Below are positions 25,547-37,424 of a stretch of 64,000 bases of DNA, piece by piece. Origin of the DNA: Atopsyche davidsoni. Its lineage: Eukaryota; Arthropoda; Insecta; Trichoptera; Hydrobiosidae. Position numbers and translations under genes: made by a program. Location: NCBI GenBank assembly GCA_022113835.1, contig JAILWY010000009.1:12934001-12998000 (forward strand). Direction: 5' to 3'. Position 1 is the stretch's first letter. Each line of letters starts with the position of its first letter. A model generated the notes under the pieces. That model searched no databases. It was not told where the DNA came from and saw only the letters and a list, made by a program, of their open reading frames with translations.

Positions 25547-26165
25547 CATTGTGTGTGTGTGTATGTTTTATTTTTTGGTTCTCTATAGAATATCTTAAAA
25601 GATACAACGCTGATTTTTTGGATGTAAATTCAATGTGCCGAATTTCAAGACGATAGGATAATACTTTTATTCATAAACTAATTTAATAAAACTAAAAAAT
25701 ATGCTTTAGCGAGTTTCAATATGTACCAATTATATGATTTTGTTGTTCACCGCGAGAATTTCAAATTTAGAACTTTTAAAAAAAAAAAACAAATTTTGAT
25801 GCTTCTTAGAAATTTCCAGTTTATGTCAGTTTGACACAAGTACCATCTTTATTTTTTCATCGAAATTGCATTAGAAATTATTAATCACATCATTAATAAC
25901 ACAAAATGCCTCCTAAAAAAAATAACACCGTCTACGCACAGCAAACGTAATTCAAAAAGAATTGCACAATTGAATGTGATAAAGACTGCATTAAATAAAG
26001 AACAGTGCAGTGAAAGTGATGCGTTGTTTGTGACACGAAATATGACACAAATGTGTCTTCTTAAAATTCGCGTACCCAGATATTCGAGTATCCAGCCAAA
26101 CATATATTCAAATACTATTGCTTCGTTCATCGAATTCGTCATTCTGTGCCGGGCTACATTTCTAG
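25547..26165 (-). repeat. 620-bp dispersed repeat, copy A
   Basis: Read on the minus strand, it starts with ACTAGAAATGTAGCCCG and ends with CATACACACACACAATG, the (GT)n seen on the plus strand at 25550-25562. The same element, clearly diverged, occurs at 36445-37065 and 38252-38872 in the other orientation. Shared landmarks include TGTCACAAACAAC, TTACGTTTGCTGTGC and GGAAATTTCTAAGAAGCATC. Copy A has about 30 bp (containing GATGAAAAAATAAAGATGGT) that the others lack. There are no terminal inverted repeats and no intact reading frame, so it is not a TIR transposon. A Helitron/Helentron-type or other non-autonomous element is possible but unproven. Confidence 0.75.
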
Positions 26166-29100
26166 TAATATATATTCAGATCAACATTTGTAGGAGGACC
26201 ACAGGTCCACACTTGAAATAATCTATTGTATATATATATATAAGTATTAAAATACATATATTTTTGGAGATATGTCTTTCAAATTATAAATGAATAAAAC
26301 AGACCAAAAATTACATAAGAGTAGTTAAAAATAACTTGCCATAAAAATGAGCTTTAGGACGATGACAGTTCAATATTAAAATGAAATATTTTAGTCATAA
26401 TGTGTTAAATCATTTAAGCATTCTATTGCATTACTCATTTTTAATGTTCAGCTGTTTTTCAATGCAAATCAGATAATCCTGATATATTTTATGTATATAC
26501 GTTAAATAAAACAAATTTCACAAACAGCAATAAGTCTTCTTGATTTATGAACCAAATTCCAAACCACGATTCATCAGTCATGGCACTGAAATACATATAA
26601 ATCACGTCGCGCAGCATTATATTGAAAACCCATTTCATTTAAAAAAAATTCAATTGTGCTTTTAAAGCGCCCCATCTATGGTTGCTGTATCTAAAAGGCG
26701 CATCTGGAGGGCGTCCAAGATTCCGCGCTCTAACGCCCACGCCCAGCCTCATTACACTACTCACTGAGATGAGCAGATATAATTATGTGTAGTCGTCCTA
26801 GATACATATGCGCCTCTAACATGCCATATCATAACATCAACAAAGATCGCTCTTGCCTCTTGAATATTTTATTACTTTACCAGCGTTGAAATTCTGTACT
26901 CCAGTATTATCGAAACCCAGACATACATTATTATTAAGGATATTAGCACTGAAGCTTAATGCAAATACATAACGTAAAAGATAACGATAATGCCACTACG
27001 TTATGTGACAATCGCTGCGCTTAAAAAAATCCCTGTAATGTTTCAAAAGTAACCAAAAAATTATAAATACTGTATATTTATTTAAAACACTCAGATTGGT
27101 TTAGATGCGTACGTGTAATTTATAAAAGCAGAAATTGTTTTTAAAAAATATACATAAACAAAAAGCACTTATATTTGGCAAAAAGTTTTCGACTCTTGCG
27201 TAATAATAAAACAACTCATAAGCTTAAAAATAGCGCAACATTAAAGCAAATTCCTGAGCTGCTTTGCATGAAAACTAATTTAAAGTTGTTTTCTTATAAC
27301 ATGATGAAGCTCATAACTATTCTGTTGTACAAAAGCTGTTCATACTGTATTAATTTTAGGTTTTATGTTTATTAAATTACGGTTCTTTGGTTTTTATTAA
27401 AACTTTTAAATAAATATATAACATTGAAAAATATTTTAAGAGTCTGAGCCAAATTAATTTCTTGATAACAAAGTAATGTGGAAAAACACCCTTTTTTAGT
27501 ACACAAAAAGAATTACAGTTTAAAAAATTCAAATATTATTTTAAACGAAACGTATTCAACACTATCGATTAATAATAAAAATTAATTATTTTAGGTAAAA
27601 TAAAATTCAGAAAAATCATATTTTCGCTATTTTTCGGATAAAATAAAAATGACTAACTTTATGTTTAACTTTAGAAATTGTGAAATCACTGCTGAGTTTT
27701 TCTTCAATCCTTTGAAAATAACATTTCTCGTCCGTAGAAATCTACGGAATATTCAAAAAGTTTCACACAATGTATTCTTTGAAATGAAATCATGTTTGTG
27801 TAACGTTTTTACGATTGTACAATTTGCATATCCTTTTGATCGCTGTGAGCATTGTGAAAATTGTCATCTGTTCTTCAAAAATAACATACTCTTATCAATA
27901 ATACAAGCAAAATAATTTTACTTTTTAAAACTTAAACGTTCAAACAAATACTTATGTAATAAACTGAAATCAAGTTGACGTGATACTATTCTAAAAATAT
28001 GTCAGAAGATAATTTTTTTTTTTTAAATTGTGCCATTTCTACTGTTTTTATACGTCATAGTAAATCTTACAATACACTATTTTTGAGTCTCAAAACAATA
28101 ACAAAAAATTAGTTAAAATCTCCAATTGTTTTATACCAAAGTATATTTTTGGTATAACTTGTTTCAATTTTGTTATTAATAGATCCTGCAACTGAAAACT
28201 GAAATAAAACTCGTATATTTATGCCTGGGAGTAAATGCACACCCTCACCGCGGAAGGGCGGAGGCTGCAATCAGAGCCGGAAGGGGGTTGCGGGGCCAGA
28301 CCGGGAATAAAACCACGGAAGCGGATATCGACTACATATCTTCGTATTGCCAGCTTGCACACATTGTAACTGCGACCAATTTGAAACTTTGATATTTTGT
28401 CTTCAAACATATTCTAAAATACTTTTATCAAGATCTTTCTTTAAAATAAAACTTTGAGGTGAATCATAAGATTACAAATAAACATGATTAAGTACTTATA
28501 ATTTTTTTAAATCTCATTTTAAAATTTATGTATTGTATTAAATAAATGTGGTTCCGCCCAAGAACCGAGCAGCTCAAAAATTTCAGCCCCAAATCAATCC
28601 TACAATGATTAATGTAGATCATTTGAGATATTATTTCTTGCGTTCAGCTTTTGTTTTAATTATATTGAACAAGGTATTATTATGGTTTCTATAGATTTTC
28701 TATGAATAGGGACAACTTCAAAATCAATGGTAGACTTCGATGATACTGATTTCGCTGGAGCAATATATCATGACGTACAACTCTTAACTTGAGAGGCCAC
28801 ACCTCTTCAACCCTTCGACTCCACGGCTGTACCGCATTGTGTACTCCCCTTGCACGGCCGTATAATCATTTGAAATATTTTACCATTAAATGTATTTACG
28901 CAGTAAAATTAATACTCATGATATATAAAATTATTTCAAAAGCGATATGATAAATAAAAAATTTAACCTTTAGTACACATATTTATACAAAAAAAAACAA
29001 CTGAACTTCTATTTAAATGACAGCGTAATAATAGTTTCAGTATCAGTATCAAATCATGTTGATATGAAATAAATCTCAGTTTCTAAAAAAAAAAAATGAT

Positions 29101-29234
29101 AGTAGCAGTAGTAGAGTAAGTTACTGAAAATAAACATTTTAAGTTTCGCTTCCTGATACTTGGCATAATATTTGGATCAAGGAAATTTATTTGCGTTTTC
29201 ACTGTGGCGCAAGTGTGCTAAAAACAGTTCCTCG

Positions 29235-29242
29235 TGACGTCA
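29235..29242. promoter_or_regulatory. CRE palindrome TGACGTCA
   Basis: A perfect CREB/ATF-type site lies at the left end of a GC-richer patch in intron 2. Only the site match supports it. Confidence 0.25.
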
Positions 29243-31402
29243 CTCTGAATCAACTGCCTGACTTAATGACACTCAAAAATAATCCCGGAATCCTCCCGGC
29301 CGCTGTGACGGATCCCCGCGCATCCAGAAGAAGAGATGACAAATGCCGCCATTACTCCACAGACGAACGGTTCAGATTTATGTCTTGTATTAAGTCGCCT
29401 CGCCTACTGTTGGTTTGCTTACATGTAATATGCCTGCGTCAGATGGTTTTTCTTTTTTCTTATAAAGTAGGGTTGTCGTAACCCCAGGAACGAATGTCCG
29501 CTTTTTGTCGAAGTTCATAATTTGTGATGGTCGTAAATGTCACGTTGGATTGATTTCCCTGGTAAGTTTTACCTTTGTCGGTGGAATGATGTAAATTTAT
29601 CGGAGAGTCAGGGCAAAGGTGCTTTAAAAGCAAATTATTTTACGAATATTCCGGCAGAACTTTAAGGCTACAAACAAGATCGTAAAAATGGTTTGGGATC
29701 ATCAAAAAAAAATAATGTAATCTGTGCAATCTTCTCTTTAATAACTCGATACAAAAAAATATGATCAAACATACATTTTTTCTGTACGTTTACTATATTG
29801 CTAAAATGGTTATATCTATCTTAGTATCTTTTGTATGTACAAATAAATATTTTTTTAAATTATTGTATTGCTTCTGACACATTTTATCCTAATTTTTTTT
29901 CCCGTTCAACGATAAGTAATTAAAATTTGAAATATGCAACATAATTTTTGATTTTTGGTAATGCAATGAATTGCAATGACTACTGACAGTAAATTTAAGC
30001 AAATCAAGGTCACAAGGTTGACTGATTTACAACTGAATTTTTTCATCTTCATGCGTGTCAGCAGACTCCAGGGTTGTCTCAACCCTGCGCAGCTCGCTCT
30101 CGGCGAATATGAGCCGACGTCATTAATGGCTGTAAATTTGTTGTTTTTCTAACCCCTCGAGTTCCCGGCGGATGAGAGATGCTTCGCGGGCATTGTGCCC
30201 CGCTGCGGGAGTTCATAACAATAATCTCGCCGGGCCGCAGCGGGTTAGGACGGACACTTTGTTTTGCTGTGAGGACGCTAAGTTGATAAAAATATTAAAA
30301 CTTCCTTATACCGTAAGTCGTGACTGAATCGCTATCTTTTAGTAGTTTTAAGTTTTGAAATATACACAAAACAATTTTTAAAATTTATAAGCATTTAGTG
30401 GGAGTGATAAATTAAGATATAAAAACTCACTGTGAAAATATATTGCGTAAATTATTAAGACGAAAATAGGTTTTATATATTTAATACAAAAATTCAAAGT
30501 ATCGTTTTCAAATTTATTATAATAAAACTTTAAGCGTTCATCAGCCAGTTTTTCATCTATTTTTTATGTCAGAAGAAGCGAGGAAATTATTCCACTTCGG
30601 TTATATATATAAATTTATTTATAAAGTTTTAATTTGTTTTTTTTTTTTTCTTACACTTTTATCTTTAAATAATGATAAAAACTAACCCTCAGGAATCCCT
30701 CTCATATTTCTGACTGCCAAAAAGTTTTGAAAGATGAGAATTTACAATGAAAGTTTAAACTCATAGATAGGAAATTGAAAATTAAACTAAAACAGAATTG
30801 AAAATTTAATTTCGTACTTTTAGTTAAAAGACTAAATATAAGTTTTGAATGTTCCATAACAAATACTAATTGGACTAATTCAATATCACAGGTAGTCAGT
30901 TCCATATGTTATGGATCTGATGTTAACTACATACCTACACAATCAGTAGCAGTCGACCGAGTATCTCTTTGTCAATTACCTGTTCAGAATACCGTCTGAA
31001 TACTAAACATGAACCGACCAAATCATACCGTGAGGCCATAAAGATTATTATCTCATATTATTAAATAGTCTTTTTCGACTTTCACTTTATGTTTAGTCGT
31101 ATATAATAAAAATAAATTTTAAATAAATTTTTCGATTGTGTCTTTTCAAATTGGCGCTGGATTGACGAAAATATTTTTTTATGTTTAGATATAAAACTGT
31201 CAATTTCACATTTCATCTCATTATGAAAAAGGAGTACTTGAACCAGATATTCAGCTAATACTTTCGTATGAAAATGGTTTAGTTTTAATCCTAAAGATTT
31301 CAAACATTTATTGTTGATCTCCTATTCTCGGACACCAAATATGTGGATAGTTTTATGAAATATTTAAACTATTTGTAGATTATTTCTGAAATGGCCTCCT
31401 AC

Positions 31403-31581
31403 CTGTCAGCGTCACTACGTGGAGTTCTGTTGACGGCAGCATGAGCCAGGGTAAGCTGAGCATCATCAATGCGAACTAGTAGAATGTCACCGCTTTGGAC
31501 TTCTGCTGCTCCTTCCCAGCTCAGTACCATAGGGAGGCAGTCGTCTTCCCCACCTCCAGCACCGGGACACTCTTCAGGAAT
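31403..31581 (-). CDS. Coding exon 2 of the mucin-like/EGF-type extracellular protein
   Basis: This 179-nt exon has acceptor TTTTTACAG above 31581 and donor GTAGGA below 31403. It enters in phase 0, directly after Thr202 of exon 1, encodes 59 codons and leaves in phase 2. The peptide starts IPEECPGAGGGEDDCLPMVL and continues with SWEGAAEVQSGDILLVRIDD and NRTPRSDAD. It has two cysteines, an Asn-Arg-Thr N-glycosylation sequon and a hydrophobic strand (DILLVRI). The acidic/Gly-rich linker suggests a loop between disulfide-linked elements. The family is not recognised. The phase match with both neighbouring exons is the main support. Confidence 0.9.
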
Positions 31582-32924
31582 CTGTAAAAATAAATATGTG
31601 CCTAAATTAAAAAAATATATTTTTTATAAACTAACTAACTTCTAAAATAATCACTTGTTAATGGTGTAATGAATGTTCTTTCAATGGTGAAAAGAAGAGT
31701 ATAATTATTATCTAATAAATCCGTTTAGATATATAGACAATTTCTTTTGATTTGTAGCTACCAATACAACCGAGGTAGTAATTTGAAAACGATTCTTGCT
31801 ACTAGTTATCAATTCAATAATTATTTTATTAAATATAGCCAACAAAAATGTACCAACATACACCTATTATAAATTGAAAACTTGACTTCATAAGTAGGAT
31901 AAAAACTCGCATTCGCCAGACTAATCTCTCGATTCTCTTGTTGTCTGATACACTTCTCGAGTTCTCCGCGTAAATCAATAAATTAAGGTGTTTGGGATGA
32001 ATTCTGGCTTCACATTGAAGAAATATAGACTGATTACACTAGCTAATGTCAAATACAAGTGATTCGATTGATGCGTAAAAATAAATTCATGATTGTGTTT
32101 TATTTCACCGTGTTAACGTAGCAAATTTTGTTTTCCATTGAAAGCCTACAATGTGCAAGCTATTTCTATAGAAACGGCTGAATTTCCCCTAACAAATCCA
32201 ATGACCCGAGAATGGGGCCAAAAAAATGAGAGGGGAAATTTGCAGAGTATTTACCAAGGGAACCTTTCAGCAGATACGTCACAAAAATCACCCCCACCAC
32301 ACCCAGAGCAGCGAAAGTGCTTAGTACACCCCACAGCCCCATCAACCGACCACACCCATCCCTCGGTGTTTATTAACGATAAAAATAAAATAGTACTTGA
32401 AAGAGACAAGAAAAACGATTTGTAAAATAACGCTAGGGTTCTATAAGTACTTACAATAAAATATTTTGCTACTTAAATAAATTATAACCACCCTTAAAAC
32501 CCTTTTTAAATACATGAAATTTCTTATGAAATAAAAGGGTTTTATTTAGGCTTTCTTAAGTTAAATTTATTAAACCGATATATTTCATTTTATACTTAAC
32601 ACACTTTAAGAGGGGCTCCTGCAATTGTTTCTGTAGCTTGCTGCAGAAAGAGTATCAGTTCTTAACCCGAGAGCTTTGTAAGGAAAGTATTATATAATGA
32701 TGCTATTGGGCAGAGGCAATACGCAGACTTTTCTTTCTAATTTAAAACTGCGCTGTATAAGGACTCGGAGACCCACTACACTATTTTCCCCTTATAAAAC
32801 CATGAACACTGATGCTCAGTGAAATGGTCGCCAACCTAGAATAGGCACTTGATGAAGAAGAAGATAACAAGCAATGCCTTGAAGATGTTTAATAATGATA
32901 CATATAATATCATCCAAAGTATTT

Positions 32925-33280
32925 TTGATAATGATTAAGTATATTTTTTCAAATATTGAAAATTGATTAAAGAAACTCTTAGAAAAATATAATCGTGATA
33001 TATCATCAAATATCATCGTCCTTATGCCAATTAAATATTGGATATGATTGTTAAAAATTCTTGCTTAGTACTAGTGATTCGTTGGTATAATTGGTAATGC
33101 ACCGGCCATGTAAGCTTGGGGATGTGGGTTCAAATCCCACACAAATCACGATGATATTTTTCTAAGAGTTTCTTTAATCAATTTACAATATTTGAAAAAA
33201 TGTACTTAATCATTATCAATCAATCAAACCTGTATAGGCAAAATCGTACTTCCTGTGAGACGGTCTTCACAAAAATCATT
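32925..33280 (+). mobile_element. Foldback tRNA-derived SINE, copy b (most complete)
   Basis: A 76-nt tRNA-like head at 33074-33149 has a good A box (TGGTATAATTGG) and a perfect B box (GGTTCAAATCC). The anticodon-like loop CATGTAA would read TGT, but base 33 is A rather than T, and two extra bases precede the 3' acceptor strand, so it is not a working tRNA. The body follows, then a tail ending near CTTCACAAAAATC. An inverted copy of the body (32925-32999) lies upstream and can pair with 33143-33219; the arms are about 75 bp. A spacer of about 74 bp separates the left arm from the head. Confidence 0.8.
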
Positions 33281-33295
33281 AATATATAGTATTTT

Positions 33296-33484
33296 GGTAC
33301 TTGTTTTTTATCCTACCACCAAATTTTTTTAATGTACATGTACTCGCAGAGATAAGAATCTGTCATATGACGATGAGTCCCGCTGTGGCGTTTATTTCGT
33401 TTCTTTGCAGATTTCCATGACCGCTCGATTCGTTGGGTTAGGTTAGGTTAGGTACAAGTTTTTTGGTGGTAAAAAACAAGTACC
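33296..33484 (+). mobile_element. hAT-type MITE with internal TTAGG repeats, copy 2
   Basis: This 189-bp copy has the same terminal and internal sequence as 5142-5352, including TGTACTCGCAGAGATAAG and CCATGACCGCTCGATTCG. It is bounded by a perfect 8-bp target duplication, AGTATTTT, at 33288-33295 and 33485-33492. The telomere-like run GGGTTAGGTTAGGTTAGG is at about 33434-33452. It differs from copy 1 by losing the poly-A segment and part of the right inverted repeat. The insertion lies just beyond the tail of SINE copy b. Confidence 0.9.
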
Positions 33485-35617
33485 AGTATTTTTATTATCA
33501 ATGTTGATTGAATACATAAAAAATAATACATGGGTGAATAAAAAAAGAAAATATATTTGTTAAATCTATTCAAGAGCATAAAACTACTGTAAAACGTACG
33601 CCGCCCGTCGGACAGTAACAAATCTAATTTCTCGACATCACCGCAGCGACGCGACCCTTCACAGAATTCAGGCCAACAGGGGCGCAGAATCCAGGTTCTG
33701 TGTTTCAGGTCCCACTCGCGCCCTCGGCTCAGGGCCGGATCAGGGCTAAGGCGACTTGCCGGGCGGCTAATCCAAGATGTCGAGGGAGTCTAAGCTGAAA
33801 CTACGTGGGAACGTGAGTTTTGATAATTCTGTAAGCTGTAATCAAACTATCCCACTTCGGTGACGTGTGAAGATAATAACAAATTAAGCTTTTAGTTGAA
33901 AACGTGTGATCTCTTAGGGTTTAGCTTCGATCGTCTCTAAAAATGACTTGATTTAATTCGTATAAATTAATAATTTCTTGACAAAAAGTTCTATTGAAAA
34001 AAAAGTATTATTTACTAAAAAGATATATATGTAAATGCATTAGCATGCAATAAAGCCTTTGCAGAGACAAAATGTTGCTTAGTATAATCTTTATATAGAA
34101 TTAATGCAACTAAGTGATACTGGAATAGAGTTTTTGTGACAACTGCTAAAAAAATCAAACTAATCAGGGATATATAAGCTATGTGTAAATATGTATATTT
34201 TTATTTCTGAAATTCGATTTATTTGGGTTTATCTAGATTCAATTATTTTATTTAACATTTTATTTTGTTTATTATTTACACTGGGTAGCCTTGGATAATC
34301 ATTCAATCATGATGTGCCTTAAAAGATATAAGTTATAAGTACAAATAAATATGAGTTATCATTAAATCAACAAAACCAAATTGTATATATTGTTTACAAT
34401 ACGCCATTTTCAGCGGCATGGTATATATTCAAAGCCCGTCATTATGTCTTAAGTACATAATACCCAATACAAATAGAAGTTTTCTAAATGTTCAATTTCT
34501 ACCCCCGGGGTGAGGTCTACAGCCCCTGGCCTCGTTTGATATCACAAAGAGGAATTATCGCTCCGGCTGTCATTAATTTTGGCCAGTCAACCTTGCTAAC
34601 TGGATTTCTGTACCAGGCCCGCGCGAGTACTATCTCTTTACTCACACATCTCTAACGGCGTTTTAAGTGATGGCCTCGTAGGGTAGTTACGATCAAAAGC
34701 TTACCCAATTATACTACTGTACAAGCATGAAGCATCTGCTAGCGCTGTGTTAGTAAAACAAACACAACTATGACTTGTAAATGAAAAAAAACTGTAACGT
34801 ACAAGGTTAATTTAAGCTGTATACATATGATGCATACTTCACGCACTTGCACATTGCTGCTTTTAATAAAAAGATGGACCATACCTACTTGCAAGAGGAT
34901 ATTTGAAAATATATTTTAATAAAAGGTTTATGTATGTTAAAAATCACTGTACTAATAAGCTAAAGTATTATATACGTATACGCAATCATGTCGTCTTTCT
35001 GCTAAATCCCTCCAACAACGTACTCCGGGTACTTTCGGGTTTGGGGTGGTAAGAACTACTCCCCTCTCCCTTCTATGGACTTATCAAACTCAGGCTCTAC
35101 TGGGGCAGGTCTAGTGTCTACTGTCCAGTTTTAATCTTGGTCTACCCTTTGTTCTACAATGGCGGTATTGATAGAGCTTGGCAGGTATTCTACCTGAAGT
35201 TGTTATTAACGGGTATGGTATATGGAATTAAGATAAGCGAATATGGTTGGAATTATAATTCATTAAATATTAACGTAGTGAGTTTATTGAATATTATCAT
35301 TGTTCAATCACGTAATAGTATTAAAACATATTACAAGTTAAGGGGATGCTTAGTATGTCTAGTTATTTAGCATATTTTCTAAATTTCAAAGTAAATAAAT
35401 TCAGTAATATCTCAATGCTTACATGACTTACAAATCGAATTATTATAATTTTGTTATATTTAGAAATTATATCTTTCTGTTCAAAGAGCTTAACATACAA
35501 AGTTTTTATGAAGTTTTATTTTATAAAAAATGTTATTACTACTTCAATGAAGAAAATTTCAACGTTGAAATTGTAATAAATTTAAATTACATAAGATTAA
35601 TCTCATACATATTTTGA

Positions 35618-37419
35618 AATATTAGATGTACTCCATATTAGAGTATTTATGTATTATACTAATTAACAGAATATGTTTAAAAATACATTAGAATGACAAA
35701 ACTAAATAATTTATATATGTATTACATATATACGCAAAGCTAAAAAAATATAGTAGTTTTATATCGTTCGTCAGCAAAATGCTCAAGGATCTTCAAAATA
35801 AACCTAATTTAAGGTTTCGAAGCCTTGTTTAACTATGCAGCAGTACTAACCGAGTTTCAGAATTGAGTGATATTAAATATGTACAATACACACCAAGTTT
35901 ACAAAAGAATCGATCAATCTCAAACATTTAGTCTCAGCTTAGTAACAGGATATCACATTAATTAATTAATTTCTCCGGGTTTACGAGTACTTAAAAACCA
36001 AATTAATTAAAAAAGCAACACAGTTTCAATTAATCCGGTTCACATTTTTAATCAAGCCATCCGTAATACTTAGCCGCTTCCCGCCCACAGTTTTGAGTCG
36101 GTCCTGGGCTGCGGATTATTCAAATAATTAATATTCAGCCGCCCATCCGTCAGGAGCCGCTTCAGCGAGCCTCCGTCCCGCGATCAATCAATGCTGCGAG
36201 TCCCGACCGAGGATACCTCGGCTAATCGTCCAAGGCTCCAAGTTATTAATGGTGAGGTCGGTGAGTGGGCGCAAGTTTTTAAGTAGTTTTGGAACTTCTG
36301 AAGTTCACTGCAACTATTTTGGGCTAGCTCGGTGTCTAGACATTTAGTTTAGCTGACTTCCTCTTAACTAATGATAAAGTATTGTTTGTCTCAAAGGACT
36401 ACTGACTTTTGATTTCTTTCGTTTTCTTACTCTAAATATATAAAACTAGAAATGTAGCCCGTCATAAAATGACGTATTCGATGAACGATGCAATAGTGTT
36501 TGAACATATGTTTGGCTGACAATTTGATTTCATTTTGTACACATATATTTTGAATAACCGGATATTAATTTCGAAAGCTAAGCCATTCTAGGAAATATCA
36601 CATTTCGTGTCACAAACAACAAATCACTTTCACTGCACTGTTATTTATTAGATGCAGTCTTTATCACGTTAAATTGTGCTATTCTTTTTTAATTACGTTT
36701 GCTGTGCTTAGACGGTGTTATTTTTTTAGGAGGCATTTTAAGTTATTAATAATGTGATTAATAATTTCTAACTTGTGTCAAGCTGACATGAACTGGAAAT
36801 TTCTAAGAAGCATCATATTTTGTTTTTTTGTAAAAATTCTAAATTTGAAATTCTCGCTGTGAACAACAGAATCATATAATTCGTACATAAAGCATATTTG
36901 ATAGTTTTATTTAATTAGTTTATGAATGAAAATATTATCCTATCGTCTTTAAATTCGGCACATAACTGCGGAAAAACTTACTGAACTTACTTGCAAAAAA
37001 TCAGCGTTGTATCTTTTAAGATATTCTAAAGAGAACCAAAAAATGCAACATACACACACACAATGGCTATTATTATAGTAGATTATTATAAAGTGGAGAA
37101 TCCACAAACTGTGTAAGATAAGACACAGACTTGTTTTTTCATGTTACTGGTATTATTTCTAATAATTCCACTCATTAGGCAATCGAGCTACTTGATTTCA
37201 TTTTCAAATCATAATAAAAGATACTAGAACGAAACTTTCATCAATATTGAGAGTTTTTTTTTACTGAGACAAGATCAAATAAATCGGTCAAAGACACTTA
37301 TAAACGCAATCGTCCTGCAATAGTAGAAGAAGCTGTATTATATTTGAAAAGACTTGTGATTGATCAATACCGACATAAATCGAGACAAATCGTCCATCAC
37401 CAGGCCGCTGTGGAATTAG
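35618..37419 (+). repeat. 1.8-kb tandem duplication, unit 1
   Basis: The unit starts at AATATTAGATGTACTCC and ends at CTGTGGAATTAG. Landmarks recur exactly 1807 bases later over most of the unit, then 1803 bases later after a 4-bp deletion in unit 2. About ten single-base differences are visible, so the units are over 99% identical. The unit includes a GC-rich non-coding patch (about 36060-36260) and one 620-bp dispersed repeat. It has no coding exon. Confidence 0.95.
36445..37065 (+). repeat. 620-bp dispersed repeat, copy B
   Basis: This is a plus-strand copy of the element at 25547-26165, starting at ACTAGAAATGTAGCCCG and ending at the ACACACACACAATG microsatellite end. It lies inside tandem unit 1 and was duplicated with it. 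A short inverted motif, CGTCATAAAATGACG, near its start is not shared in the same form by copy A. Confidence 0.75.
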
Positions 37420-37424
37420 TTAGG

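Larger units (their letters stand above)
16780..31402 (-). other. Intron 2 (between exons 2 and 3)
   Basis: This intron of about 14.6 kb begins with a GTAGGA donor below 31403 and ends with TTTCAG above 16779, phase 2. The bulk is AT-rich and shows no coding signal. It holds a foldback SINE (17769-17974), a short AAC microsatellite (24709-24723), one copy of a 620-bp dispersed repeat (25547-26165) and a TGACGTCA site at 29235-29242. GC-richer patches occur at about 20340-20620, 22200-22440, 25160-25400, 28220-28330 and 30060-30260. None of these has a supported exon. Confidence 0.75.

Noticed and set aside
25885..26221. Overlapping open frames on both strands (85 and 83 codons)
   Set aside because: Both lie within the 620-bp repeat, and neither frame is preserved in the copies at 36445 and 38252.
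33074..33149. Possible real tRNA-Thr (TGT) gene in SINE copy b
   Set aside because: Two extra bases before the 3' acceptor strand, a weak anticodon stem, A in place of T33, and presence in several repeat copies show it is a SINE head rather than a gene.
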